Of a DNA stretch of 64,000 nt, positions 1 to 7,667 are shown in pieces. The DNA comes from JAVEDQ01 sp963783105 (lineage in GTDB: Bacteria > Actinomycetota > Actinomycetes > Frankiales > Frankiaceae), in assembly GCA_963783105.1 (NCBI GenBank), contig CAWAMI010000002.1, positions 1 through 64,000 of the forward strand. Direction: 5' to 3'. The stretch's first letter is position 1. Each line of letters starts with the position of its first letter. Under the pieces are notes generated by a model that was not told the origin of the DNA, did not search any database, and saw only the letters and a program-made list of their open reading frames with translations. The position numbers were made by a program, and so were the translations under genes.

Positions 1-186
1 GTGTTCCGCCGGAGCGAATTCGCCGGCGCGCACGCGGACGAGGCGATCGCCGTCGGCGCGGCCACGTGGTTCCAGCTCGGCGTCCTCGACGAGGCCGCCG
101 CCGAGCGGGTCCGGGCCGCGGGGCTCGACATCGTCATGGACGCCTGCCCCAAGATCGAGGCCCCCCGGCTGGGATGGGCCGCCTGA
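1..186 (+). CDS. CoA-binding domain protein (YccU-like), 3' end only
   Basis: This is the last 61 residues of a protein whose beginning lies before the window. It matches the end of the small CoA_binding_2 (YccU) family: the 'FRRSE' segment, the 'W(F/M)QLGV' segment and the C-terminal 'MDACPKIEAPRL' signature. The family has a Rossmann-like CoA-binding fold resembling the succinyl-CoA ligase alpha domain, and its role is unknown. The GTG at position 1 is in frame, but family length (about 130-140 residues) shows it is internal. It converges on the next gene with only four bases between the stops. Confidence 0.85.
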   Translation: MFRRSEFAGAHADEAIAVGAATWFQLGVLDEAAAERVRAAGLDIVMDACPKIEAPRLGWAA

Positions 187-190
187 CCCG

Positions 191-709
191 TCAGAAGCGG
201 TCGGCGCACTGCTGGAGCTGCACGTCCCGCTGAGGATCGTCGGAGGGAACGCCGGCCACGCACTCGAGGTAGTTGCCGACCTTCCCGACGCCGTTCTCGA
301 CCTTGTGCACGACGACCACCACGCCGACGACGGCGAGCACGAGCGAGACGAGCGAGAGCACCGTCCCGAGGACGGAGACGGCGAGGTTGGTGGCCTCGCC
401 GCGTCGCGCCCGGCCTACCCCGAGCAGACCGAACACGAGCCCGATGATCCCGAGAACCGCCGCGAACGCGAACAGGAACGGCAGGACGCCGAGCAGCGCC
501 CCGATCAGCCCGACGACCAGGGCGGTGACGCCGAACCCGTTCCGCGGGCCGGACGGCGGGGGCGGGTAGCCGTGAGGCGGGTAGCCGTAGGGCGGGTAGC
601 CGTAGGGCGGGTACGAGGGCTGATAGGGCGGCCCGTACGGAGGCGCGGGCAGCGGCGCGGTGGGGTTCGGCGGGTGAACGGGCGGCGGTAGGCGCCACGG
701 CTCGCTCAT
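191..709 (-). CDS. DUF4190-type membrane protein with proline/tyrosine-rich N-terminus
   Basis: The 172-residue product begins with about 55 cytoplasmic residues very rich in Pro, Tyr and Gly, including repeated PPYGY/PPHGY units. Two hydrophobic segments follow (about residues 60-90 and 97-125) with the pattern of DUF4190 proteins, then a short polar tail with two cysteines (C146 and C169, roughly). The function is unknown; Pro-rich tails of this type are common in actinobacterial membrane proteins. I chose the ATG at 709, which has a GGGAGG stretch about ten bases upstream. A longer in-frame reading to 967 would run across the divergent promoter region of the GtrA gene and looks non-coding. 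Confidence 0.8.
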   Translation of the reverse strand: MSEPWRLPPPVHPPNPTAPLPAPPYGPPYQPSYPPYGYPPYGYPPHGYPPPPSGPRNGFGVTALVVGLIGALLGVLPFLFAFAAVLGIIGLVFGLLGVGRARRGEATNLAVSVLGTVLSLVSLVLAVVGVVVVVHKVENGVGKVGNYLECVAGVPSDDPQRDVQLQQCADRF

Positions 710-899
710 CACCACCCACCTCCCGCGTGCGACGTCGTGGACCGTCACGGTGGAGTATCGATCGTCGGAACGGCGTGCGGTTCCGCCCCGGCGAACGATG
801 GCGAGACCGTAATGTGCCCTGGCTCGCGGCGTTGCTTGCGGTACGTGCAGGACCCCCTGGGTAACCTGCACGGGTGATGGACGAGGTAGGGGTGGGCAC

Positions 900-1406
900 G
901 TGCAACTGATTCGCCAGGTGTATCGACGGTTCGAGACCCTGGTGCACGAGCTCGCCAAGTTCGGCATCGTGGGTGCCGTCTGCTATGCGATCGACTTCGG
1001 TCTCTACAACGTCTGCCACGTCGCCTTCGGCCTCGGCCCGCTGACCTCGAAGGTCATCTCGACGATCGTCGCGGCGACCTGCGCCTACTTCGGCAACCGC
1101 CACTGGTCGTTCCGCCACCGCGCGCGCAGCGGTGTCCGGCGCGAGTACACGCTGTTCATCGTGCTCAACACGATCGGGCTGGGCATCGCGCTGGCCTGCC
1201 TGGGGTTCGGCTACTACGTGCTGGACCAGAAGAGCGCGCTCGCCAGCAACATCTGGGGCAACGTCGTCGGCACCGGTCTCGGCACGGTCTTCCGTTTCTG
1301 GGCCTACAAGAAGTGGGTGTTCCTGCACCCGGAGGACCCCAAGGCGCGGGACAACATGTCGCCGGTCGTCACCGAGCGGCTGCCGCAGCCCGAGAACGCT
1401 GCCTGA
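900..1406 (+). CDS. GtrA family membrane protein
   Basis: This is a 168-residue protein with four predicted transmembrane helices (about residues 20-40, 48-65, 85-105 and 115-138). It fits the GtrA/DPMS family, whose members are thought to flip or support polyprenyl-linked sugars for cell-surface glycosylation. The motifs 'KFGIVGAVCYAIDFGLYN', 'YFGNRHWSFRHR' and 'FRFWAYKKWVF' are typical. The start is a GTG at 900. Its position before the bPH/birA/acc block matches mycobacterial Rv3277, and the glycan it serves cannot be told from sequence. Confidence 0.9.
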   Translation: MQLIRQVYRRFETLVHELAKFGIVGAVCYAIDFGLYNVCHVAFGLGPLTSKVISTIVAATCAYFGNRHWSFRHRARSGVRREYTLFIVLNTIGLGIALACLGFGYYVLDQKSALASNIWGNVVGTGLGTVFRFWAYKKWVFLHPEDPKARDNMSPVVTERLPQPENAA

Positions 1407-1428
1407 CGCAGGTCACCGGCGCGGCAGG

Positions 1429-2454
1429 TCACCTGCCGTTGCGCCGCAACGCGTAGGGCGTGAGGTGGCCGTAGCCGCGGACGCGGAACGTACGCAACTT
1501 CGACACCGCGAACTCGTCGAGGTCCTCGACGCAGTGCGCGAACTCACGGTCGCAGGCGACGCTGTGCGGCCGCGCGATGCCGGTGCAGCGGCTGGCCAGA
1601 TTGACGACCGGGCCGAACAGGTCGCCCCCGTGCATCAGGGCCGGCCCCCAGGCCACTCCGACACGCACCCCGGGAACCCGCACGGCATCGGAGGCGAACT
1701 CCTCGGCCAGCTCGAGCGCGATCTTCGCTGCCACGGCAGCGTCCGAGACGAGGAACATCACCTCGTCTCCCAGTGTCTTGATCACCCGGGCGCCGTTCTC
1801 GACGACGATCGACGAGGCGGAAGCCTCGAACGTCTCGACGAGCTTCGCCAGGTCCTGGCTGGACATGTCGCGGGTCAGGGTGGTGTAGCCGACGATGTCG
1901 CAGAACCCGACCGCCACCGGTTCGTCCGGCAGGTCTTGGGTCGCCCCGCCGAGGGCGCGCCGGGAGGCGGCGAGCAGATGACGGCGCCAGGCGTAGGTCA
2001 GCAGCCACTCGAGGTCGGGGAGCAGATGGTCGGTACGGCTGACCGCCTCCTGCACCGCCTTCTCGGGGTCCTCGGTGGCGAGCTTGACCAACTCCTCGTC
2101 CTCGGCGACGACGTCGGTCATCATCTCCATGAGCGTCTCGGCGAGCCGGTTCATCGACTGGCCCATCACGCGGGCCAGCAGCTCGGCGACCCCGTCGCCG
2201 ACGAACTGGTCCTCCTCGAGGCGGGCCGCCAGCCGTAGCGCCTCGACGTCGGCCTGGGTGAACGACGGCTCCCCCGGCTGCGAATCCGGGAAGCCGAGCG
2301 CGCGCCAGAGGAGGCGGGTGCGTTCGAGGGGCACGTCCGCCATCTCGACCACGTCGTCCCGGGTCAGCTCGGCCGCCTCGCCGAGGAAGGTCTCCTCGAG
2401 CAGTTCGGCGCCCATCGCGGAGCGCCGCTTGCCGATCAGCCCCTTCCCCGCCAC
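1429..2454 (-). CDS. class III adenylate/guanylate cyclase with N-terminal regulatory domain
   Basis: This 341-residue protein would make cyclic AMP (or possibly cGMP) from the nucleoside triphosphate. The C-terminal half (from about residue 175) is a CHD catalytic domain: 'VGFCDIVGYTTLT' carries the first metal-binding Asp, 'VIKTLGDEVMFL' the second, and 'GPVVNLASRC' the transition-state Asn and Arg region. The N-terminal 170 residues are helical and resemble the pH-sensing autoinhibitory domain of the Rv1264 type. The start is GTG at 2454; ATG at 2415 is an alternative. The gene follows birA and the bPH gene at short spacing and is probably the last gene of that operon. A CRP-type site elsewhere in the window (55,242) offers a possible downstream reader. 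Confidence 0.9.
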   Translation of the reverse strand: MAGKGLIGKRRSAMGAELLEETFLGEAAELTRDDVVEMADVPLERTRLLWRALGFPDSQPGEPSFTQADVEALRLAARLEEDQFVGDGVAELLARVMGQSMNRLAETLMEMMTDVVAEDEELVKLATEDPEKAVQEAVSRTDHLLPDLEWLLTYAWRRHLLAASRRALGGATQDLPDEPVAVGFCDIVGYTTLTRDMSSQDLAKLVETFEASASSIVVENGARVIKTLGDEVMFLVSDAAVAAKIALELAEEFASDAVRVPGVRVGVAWGPALMHGGDLFGPVVNLASRCTGIARPHSVACDREFAHCVEDLDEFAVSKLRTFRVRGYGHLTPYALRRNGR

Positions 2455-2483
2455 ACCTGCCTATTTTGGCAGAACGGCCAGCG

Positions 2484-3107
2484 TTACACCCCGCGGCGTC
2501 GATCCGTGGGTAATCCTCGCCGCCTTCGGTCGTCCGCCTCCATCAGCCGCAGGACGGTGCGCTGCACGTCCTCGACGCGTGGCACCTCGACCAGCCGGAG
2601 CGTTCCCGCATCGCCGAGGCCCTCGAGGACGAGATCGCCGGTGCGGAGCATGCGCTTGCCGAGCGTCGCCTCGGAGTGCACGTCCGCGACGCGGTAGAGC
2701 GGGACGTCGGAGGCGACGTGGGTGAGGACTCCGGCCCGGCCGACGACGCGCCGGTCGGTGACGACGTACCGGGTCGTCCGCCAGCGCAGGTACGGGATGC
2801 CGCTGACGAACAGCACCGCCATCAGGGCGAGGACGACCACCGCGGCGCGGTAGGCGGTCGCATCGCCGCCGACGAGGAGCGCGAACGTCGCGGTCGCGGC
2901 GACGACCGGCACGGCGACGAACGGCACGACGAGCCGACGCCAGTGCGGGTTGAGGTCGAGGACGACGCGCTCGCCGGCGTAGGTCGCCTCGTCGTCGGCA
3001 TCGCTGGTGTCGTCGACGTCTGCCTCGACGTGCTCGTCGAAGCCCTCGTCGACCGGGTCGACCGGGTCGACGTCGAGATCGTCGGTGCCGCGCGCGAACC
3101 TCCCCAC
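2484..3107 (-). CDS. bacterial PH-domain (bPH_2) membrane protein
   Basis: The product has 207 residues. An acidic N-terminus (Asp-rich, residues 8-40) is followed by two transmembrane helices (about 58-80 and 85-103) and a bPH_2 domain with the usual 'W R TTRYVVTDRRVVGRAG' start and 'IPLYRVADV'-like segment. Homologues sit next to birA in many actinobacteria (the Rv3278c position). The function is unknown. It starts with GTG seven bases after the birA stop and ends 29 bases before the cyclase, so the three are likely co-transcribed. Confidence 0.85.
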   Translation of the reverse strand: MGRFARGTDDLDVDPVDPVDEGFDEHVEADVDDTSDADDEATYAGERVVLDLNPHWRRLVVPFVAVPVVAATATFALLVGGDATAYRAAVVVLALMAVLFVSGIPYLRWRTTRYVVTDRRVVGRAGVLTHVASDVPLYRVADVHSEATLGKRMLRTGDLVLEGLGDAGTLRLVEVPRVEDVQRTVLRLMEADDRRRRGLPTDRRRGV

Positions 3108-3114
3108 GGCGGGA

Positions 3115-3930
3115 CTATCGCAGGTGCACCACGTCTCCGGCCGCGAAGACGTGCTGCGTGCCGTCCGCGTCGCGCACCACGAGGCAGCCCCGGTCGTCCA
3201 CGTCGGTGGCGATGCCGTCGACGGAGGCGCCGCCGGGCAGCTCGACCCGGACCCGACGGCCGAGGGTTCGACAGAGTCGCCGGTACAGCGGCGCCACGGA
3301 GCTGGCGTCGCCGCGCCAGGCCGCGTAGGCCCGGGAGAGCGACCGCAGGTGCGCCTTGAGGACCGTCTCGCGGTCGGTGCTCGTCGCCCCGGCCAGCGCC
3401 AGGCTCGTCGGGGGCAGCGAGGCCGGCGGCAGCCCGGCGAACTCGTCGGCGCGGGTGGTGACGTTGAGGCCGATGCCGACGACGACCGAGCCGTCGGCGG
3501 CGACCTCGGCGAGGATGCCGGCGATCTTGGCCTCGGTCGTCTCGAGGGAGGCGTCCGCCACCATCACCACGACGTCGTTGGGCCACTTCAGCCGGACGTC
3601 GAGCCCGGCCTGCTCCTCCAGCGCCGCGGCCAGCGACACCCCGGCGAGCAGCGGCAGCCAGCCCGACGGCTCGGCCGGTCGCAGCAGCACCGAGTAGGTG
3701 AGCCCCGCCCGCGGCGGCGAGGCCCAGGTCCGGCCGAGGCGCCCACGGCCGGCCTCCTGCGCCTCCGCCACGAGCACCGTCCCCTCCGGCGCGCCGTCGG
3801 CGGCGGCGGCGAGCAGATCGGCGTTGGTACTCATCGTCCGCTCCACGACGCGCAGGTCGAAACCGTCGTCGGCGAGCGCCCGGGCCAGCCGTGCCGCGGC
3901 CAGGGGTGGCCGCTCCAGATCGCCCCACAT
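3115..3930 (-). CDS. birA: biotin-[acetyl-CoA-carboxylase] ligase
   Basis: BirA activates biotin with ATP to biotinyl-5'-AMP and attaches it to the lysine of biotin carboxyl carrier domains. The 271-residue product shows the biotin-loop motif 'GRGRLGRTW' (about residues 68-76), the 'LKWPNDVVV' segment and a C-terminal SH3-like domain. There is no N-terminal HTH, so it is a monofunctional (class I) ligase and not a repressor. I chose ATG 3930 over an upstream ATG at 3990 because the extra 20 residues are low complexity and would crowd the divergent accD promoter. Its natural substrate is the AccA-like protein encoded at 7668-9434. Confidence 0.93.
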   Translation of the reverse strand: MWGDLERPPLAAARLARALADDGFDLRVVERTMSTNADLLAAAADGAPEGTVLVAEAQEAGRGRLGRTWASPPRAGLTYSVLLRPAEPSGWLPLLAGVSLAAALEEQAGLDVRLKWPNDVVVMVADASLETTEAKIAGILAEVAADGSVVVGIGLNVTTRADEFAGLPPASLPPTSLALAGATSTDRETVLKAHLRSLSRAYAAWRGDASSVAPLYRRLCRTLGRRVRVELPGGASVDGIATDVDDRGCLVVRDADGTQHVFAAGDVVHLR

Positions 3931-4002
3931 GCGGCGAGTATCTCCCCCTTCACCGGCGGGCGCCCGGGTGCACTTCCGTCGCGACCACATATCTTCGCTG
4001 AC

Positions 4003-5652
4003 ATGTCAGCAGAGGCCGCCGAGGCGGGTCCCGCCGAGGGCAACACAGTCGAGCCAGCTCCGGGCACCACCGAGACGCCGGACATCCACACCACCGCGGG
4101 CAAGCTCGCGCAGCTCCGCAAGTTCAACGACGAGGCGATCCACGCCGGCTCGGCCCGCGCCGTCGAGGCGCAGCACGCCAAGGGCAAGATGACCGCCCGG
4201 GAGCGCATCCTCGCCCTGCTCGACGAGGGGTCGTTCGTCGAGACCGACGCGCTGGCCCGGCACCGCGCGCACGACTTCAACCTCGACCAGAACCGGCCGT
4301 ACGGCGACGGCGTCGTGACCGGTTACGGCACCATCGACGGCCGCCCGGTCTGTGTCTTCAGCCAGGACTTCACCGTCTTCGGCGGCTCGCTGGGCGAGGT
4401 GTTCGGCGAGAAGATCGTCAAGGTCATGGACCTGGCGCTGAAGACCGGCTGCCCGGTGATCGGCATCAACGACTCCGGCGGCGCCCGCATCCAGGAGGGC
4501 GTGGTCTCGCTCGGCCTGTACGGCGAGATCTTCTACCGCAACGTCATGGGCTCGGGCGTCATCCCCCAGATCTCGCTGATCATGGGCCCCTGCGCCGGCG
4601 GCGCCGTCTACTCGCCGGCGATCACCGACTTCACGCTGATGGTCGACCAGACCTCGCACATGTTCATCACCGGCCCGGACGTGATCAAGACCGTGACCGG
4701 CGAGGACGTCGAGATGGAGGACCTCGGCGGCGCACGCACGCACAACTCCAAGAGCGGCGTCGCGCACTTCATGGCCTCGGACGAGAACGACTGCCTCGAG
4801 TTGACGAAGGTGCTGCTCAGCTACCTCCCGAGCAACAACATGGAGGAGCCTCCCGGCTTCGAGCCCGAGGACATCGACGCCATCGAGCCGGACCTCGAGC
4901 TCGACACGTTCATCCCGGACTCGTCGAACATGCCCTACGACATGCACCAGATCCTCGAGCACATCCTCGACGACGGGGAGTTCCTCGAGGTGCAGCCGCT
5001 CTGGGCGCAGAACATGATCACCGGCTACGGCCGCGTGGACGGGCGGCCCGTCGGCGTCGTCGCCAACCAGCCGATGCAGTTCGCCGGGACGCTCAACATC
5101 GACGCCAGCGAGAAGGCGGCCCGCTTCGTGCGGACCTGCGACGCCTTCAACGTCCCGGTGCTGACCTTCGTGGACGTGCCCGGCTTCCTGCCCGGCACCG
5201 ACCAGGAATGGCAGGGCATCATCCGCCGCGGCGCGAAGCTGATCTACGCCTACTGCGAGGCGACCGTCCCGAAGGTCACCGTCATCACCCGCAAGGCCTA
5301 CGGCGGCGCGTACGACGTCATGGGCTCCAAGCACCTGCGCTCGGACATCTCGTTCGCCTGGCCGACGGCCGAGATCGCCGTGATGGGTGCCCAGGGCGCG
5401 GCGAACATCATCCACCGCCGCACGCTGGCCACCGCCGGCAAGGAGGGCAAGGACGTCGAGGCGATGCGCAAGGAGCTCATCGACGACTACGCCGACCACT
5501 TCGCCAACCCCTACATCGCGGCGGAGCGCGGATACATCGACGCGGTGATCGAGCCGTCGCAGACCCGGCGCGAGATCATCAAGGCGCTGCGGCTGCTGCG
5601 CAACAAGCGCGAGGCGCTGCCGCCGAAGAAGCACGGGAACATCCCGCTGTGA
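4003..5652 (+). CDS. accD5: acyl-CoA (propionyl-CoA) carboxylase beta subunit
   Basis: The 549-residue carboxyltransferase moves CO2 from carboxybiotin to propionyl- or acetyl-CoA. Two crotonase-fold halves are present. The N-terminal half carries 'SGGARIQEG' near residue 160, the C-terminal half 'DVPGFLPGTDQEWQG' and 'KAYGGAYDVMGSK' near 430; the two glycine-rich oxyanion holes look intact. Length and order (next to birA and a small epsilon gene) match AccD5/PccB. The start is ATG 4003, preceded by a short divergent intergenic region; upstream in-frame sequence is antisense to birA. The gene overlaps the epsilon gene by four bases. Whether propionyl-CoA or acetyl-CoA is preferred cannot be read from sequence; the mutase genes in the window favour propionyl-CoA. 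Confidence 0.95.
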   Translation: MSAEAAEAGPAEGNTVEPAPGTTETPDIHTTAGKLAQLRKFNDEAIHAGSARAVEAQHAKGKMTARERILALLDEGSFVETDALARHRAHDFNLDQNRPYGDGVVTGYGTIDGRPVCVFSQDFTVFGGSLGEVFGEKIVKVMDLALKTGCPVIGINDSGGARIQEGVVSLGLYGEIFYRNVMGSGVIPQISLIMGPCAGGAVYSPAITDFTLMVDQTSHMFITGPDVIKTVTGEDVEMEDLGGARTHNSKSGVAHFMASDENDCLELTKVLLSYLPSNNMEEPPGFEPEDIDAIEPDLELDTFIPDSSNMPYDMHQILEHILDDGEFLEVQPLWAQNMITGYGRVDGRPVGVVANQPMQFAGTLNIDASEKAARFVRTCDAFNVPVLTFVDVPGFLPGTDQEWQGIIRRGAKLIYAYCEATVPKVTVITRKAYGGAYDVMGSKHLRSDISFAWPTAEIAVMGAQGAANIIHRRTLATAGKEGKDVEAMRKELIDDYADHFANPYIAAERGYIDAVIEPSQTRREIIKALRLLRNKREALPPKKHGNIPL

Positions 5653-5906
5653 CGGCCCCCGACTCGGATGCGACGCAGCAGCGGCCGCTTCTGCAGATCG
5701 TCCGCGGTGACGCCACGCCCGAGGAAGTGGCCGCGCTCGTCACGGTGCTGACCGCCCGCGCCGCCGCGGCCGTCGAACCGCCAAAGCCGCAGCAGAGCCC
5801 GTGGACCTACCGCCGCGCCCAGCTGTCGAAGCCGGTCTTCGTCGGCGCGGGCGAGTGGCGGCGCAGCGGGCTGGACAAGGGCACCCGCACCAAGGCCGAC
5901 TGGTAG
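5649..5906 (+). CDS. accE: acyl-CoA carboxylase epsilon subunit
   Basis: This 85-residue protein has the AccE/PccE layout: an N-terminal 'IVRGDATPEEVAALV' helix that docks on the beta subunit and a C-terminal 'W..SG..KGTRTKADW'-like basic tail. It stimulates the carboxyltransferase complex in actinobacteria. GTG 5649 overlaps the accD stop (GTGA), which indicates translational coupling. It is typical of high-GC Gram-positives and supports assignment of the upstream gene as AccD5-type. Confidence 0.9.
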   Translation: MTAPDSDATQQRPLLQIVRGDATPEEVAALVTVLTARAAAAVEPPKPQQSPWTYRRAQLSKPVFVGAGEWRRSGLDKGTRTKADW

Positions 5907-6943
5907 GACCGCGCACGCGCTCCCGTCAGGGGGCCGGTGGTGGCGGCGGATACGGCACGCCGCCAAGCGTCGAGGAGCCGGCAGTACGTGCCGCGGGCGA
6001 CCTTCCAGCTGCCCCGTTCCCGCACCGCGTAGCCGAGCTGGGGTCCGAAGTCGCCGGCTCCGGACCAGGTGAGCTGGTACTGCACGGCGGCTCGGGCCTC
6101 GTCGAGGAAGGCGACCTCGCCGAGCCCGACCCGGATGGTGCCGGCGACCTCGGGCCAGCGGCGCGCAGCCTCCTGCGCCGGCCAGCGCAGGACCTCGCCG
6201 TCCTGCACCGCCTCGAACCGGTCGTCGTCGCCGGGCCCGGCGAAGGCACGGCGGAACGCCGCTCGGACGGCGGCGACCGCGTCGTCGGCGTCCGACGGCG
6301 CCACTCCGGCGGGCGGGAGCGCCGGCGCGAAGGCGGCGTCGAAGGGCGGCTCGGCACCGCCGTCGCCGGACCAGAGCGGGACCGCCCGGGACGCGGCGTC
6401 GCGGAGTGCCTCCCCCGGTAGCACCACCCGCCCCGGGGTCAACGTCTCGACCCCGGGGAGCGAGATCTCGACCGGCCCGGGCGGCGGCAACGGTGAGACC
6501 CACAGCTCCTGCCGCTGATCGCCCGGTCGGCCTCCGGCCCCGCGCGGGACGACCAGGACGGCTCCCCGCGACCCCGCGGCCACCGAGATCGAGCGAGCCG
6601 GCCCGTGGGGTATCCAGGCCTCTCCGCTGCTGCCATCGGCGTAGCTGACCCGGATCGGCGTCGGTGCCGGCGGGACGTGGCGCGAGCTCGACGAGCGGCG
6701 CTGGAGCAACCGCACCTCGAACAGGAAGCCGGTCGAGAAGACCTGCACGCCGGCGAGCGCCACGGCGATGTCGTCGTCCCGGCCGAGGATCCCGGTGAGG
6801 TCGGAGCCGGCCGGCAGCTCACCGTCGGGAGGGCCGCCCGATGCGCACTTCCGCGTCCCCTGCCCGCGCGTCCCCTGACATCGCGTCCCCCGATCCTCGT
6901 GCTGCGTGCGCGATGCGCTGCGCTCCCCCGCATCCTGATGCAT
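5807..6943 (-). CDS. uncharacterised protein, probable frameshift near the 3' end
   Basis: I do not recognise a named family. The 378-residue reading has a low-complexity N-terminus (first about 40 residues, encoded by imperfect 'cgcgtcccctg' repeats), a beta-rich middle with a 'VQVFSTGFLFEVRL' segment seen at the start of similar actinobacterial proteins, and a C-terminal SnoaL/NTF2-like part ('AVRAAFRRAF' to 'WKVARGTYCRLL'). After that point the frame runs into the antisense of accE. In the neighbouring frame the sequence continues as 'LGGVPYPPPPPAP' and stops at 5926, the normal ending of such proteins. A one-base shift around 5966-5975 is therefore likely, giving a true gene of about 5926-6943. 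The start is uncertain: ATG 6943 is the only conventional one before GTG 6763. Confidence 0.6.
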   Translation of the reverse strand: MHQDAGERSASRTQHEDRGTRCQGTRGQGTRKCASGGPPDGELPAGSDLTGILGRDDDIAVALAGVQVFSTGFLFEVRLLQRRSSSSRHVPPAPTPIRVSYADGSSGEAWIPHGPARSISVAAGSRGAVLVVPRGAGGRPGDQRQELWVSPLPPPGPVEISLPGVETLTPGRVVLPGEALRDAASRAVPLWSGDGGAEPPFDAAFAPALPPAGVAPSDADDAVAAVRAAFRRAFAGPGDDDRFEAVQDGEVLRWPAQEAARRWPEVAGTIRVGLGEVAFLDEARAAVQYQLTWSGAGDFGPQLGYAVRERGSWKVARGTYCRLLDAWRRAVSAATTGPLTGARARSYQSALVRVPLSSPLRRHSPAPTKTGFDSWARR

Positions 6944-6990
6944 TCGGTGGAACCGGAGGAACGGTCGGAGCCTCTGATCCGGTCAAGGGG

Positions 6991-7119
6991 GTGCGGCGGG
7001 TGACGGAGCTGTTCGGTTCGGACAAGCTTGCGGCGCCGCGCTCGGACCGCAACCGCCTCGAGGTCACGATGCAGCGCGTCGACGGCCGCTGGCTCGTCTC
7101 GGACGTCAGAGCTCTCTGA
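6991..7119 (+). pseudogene. orphan C-terminal fragment resembling Mce-associated proteins
   Basis: About 30 residues ending at 7119 read 'LAAPRSDRNRLEVTMQRVDG' followed by 'RWLVSDVRAL'. This closely resembles the conserved C-terminus of small Mce-associated membrane proteins. The upstream part expected of that family (one transmembrane helix and about 120 residues) is missing; the preceding in-frame sequence is low complexity and antisense to the neighbouring gene. It is most simply a remnant left by a deletion. The fragment's stop overlaps the end of the convergent DUF421 gene by 14 bases. Confidence 0.45.
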
Positions 7120-7597
7120 CGGTCGGTGGCGACGCCAGCACGGAGAAGCTGCCGTCGCTCTCCAGCACCAGGCCGTCGACGTCGTCCAGCGACGGGTGCC
7201 CGCCCTGCCGCGCGGCCTGGCGCAGCTCGGACTCGGTGACCCGCTCCTGTCTCAACGCCCCGGGGAGGACCTCCCCGCGGAGGACCAGGAGCGTCGGTTC
7301 GGCCCGGACGGCCCGGCGGATGGCGGCGGACCGCACGCTCGAGAAGGTCACCAGGTACTGCAACCCGGTCAGGAGGGCGATCGCGGTGACACCCTCGGCC
7401 AGCGAGACCGAGGAGGACAGCAGCACCGTCGCGAGGGTGGAGCCGAGCGCGACGGTGACGACGAAGTCGAACGCGTTCAGCTTGCTCAACGTGCGCTTGC
7501 CGGACGTGCGGAGCACGAGCACGAGCGCGACGTAGCCGATGGTGCCCACGACGAGCACGCGCAGCACTCCGTACCAGCCGTCGAAGAACATCCGCAC
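7106..7597 (-). CDS. DUF421 (YetF-like) membrane protein
   Basis: The 163-residue protein has three N-terminal transmembrane helices and a soluble DUF421 domain with 'LRTSGKRTLSKLNAFDFVVTVALGS', 'EPTLLVLRGEVLPGALRQERVTESEL' and 'ARQGGHPSLDDVDGLVLESDGSFSVL'. All are hallmarks of the YetF/YdfR family, whose function is unknown. It is divergent from accA with 70 bases between starts. The predicted ATG at 7597 gives the normal family length. Confidence 0.9.
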   Translation of the reverse strand: MRMFFDGWYGVLRVLVVGTIGYVALVLVLRTSGKRTLSKLNAFDFVVTVALGSTLATVLLSSSVSLAEGVTAIALLTGLQYLVTFSSVRSAAIRRAVRAEPTLLVLRGEVLPGALRQERVTESELRQAARQGGHPSLDDVDGLVLESDGSFSVLASPPTVREL

Positions 7598-7667
7598 TCC
7601 TGCCGTCGGGCGGAACCGGACCGACCTGTGCCGTCGGCCACGTCAACCAGTCCATAGACTGCCCTTC

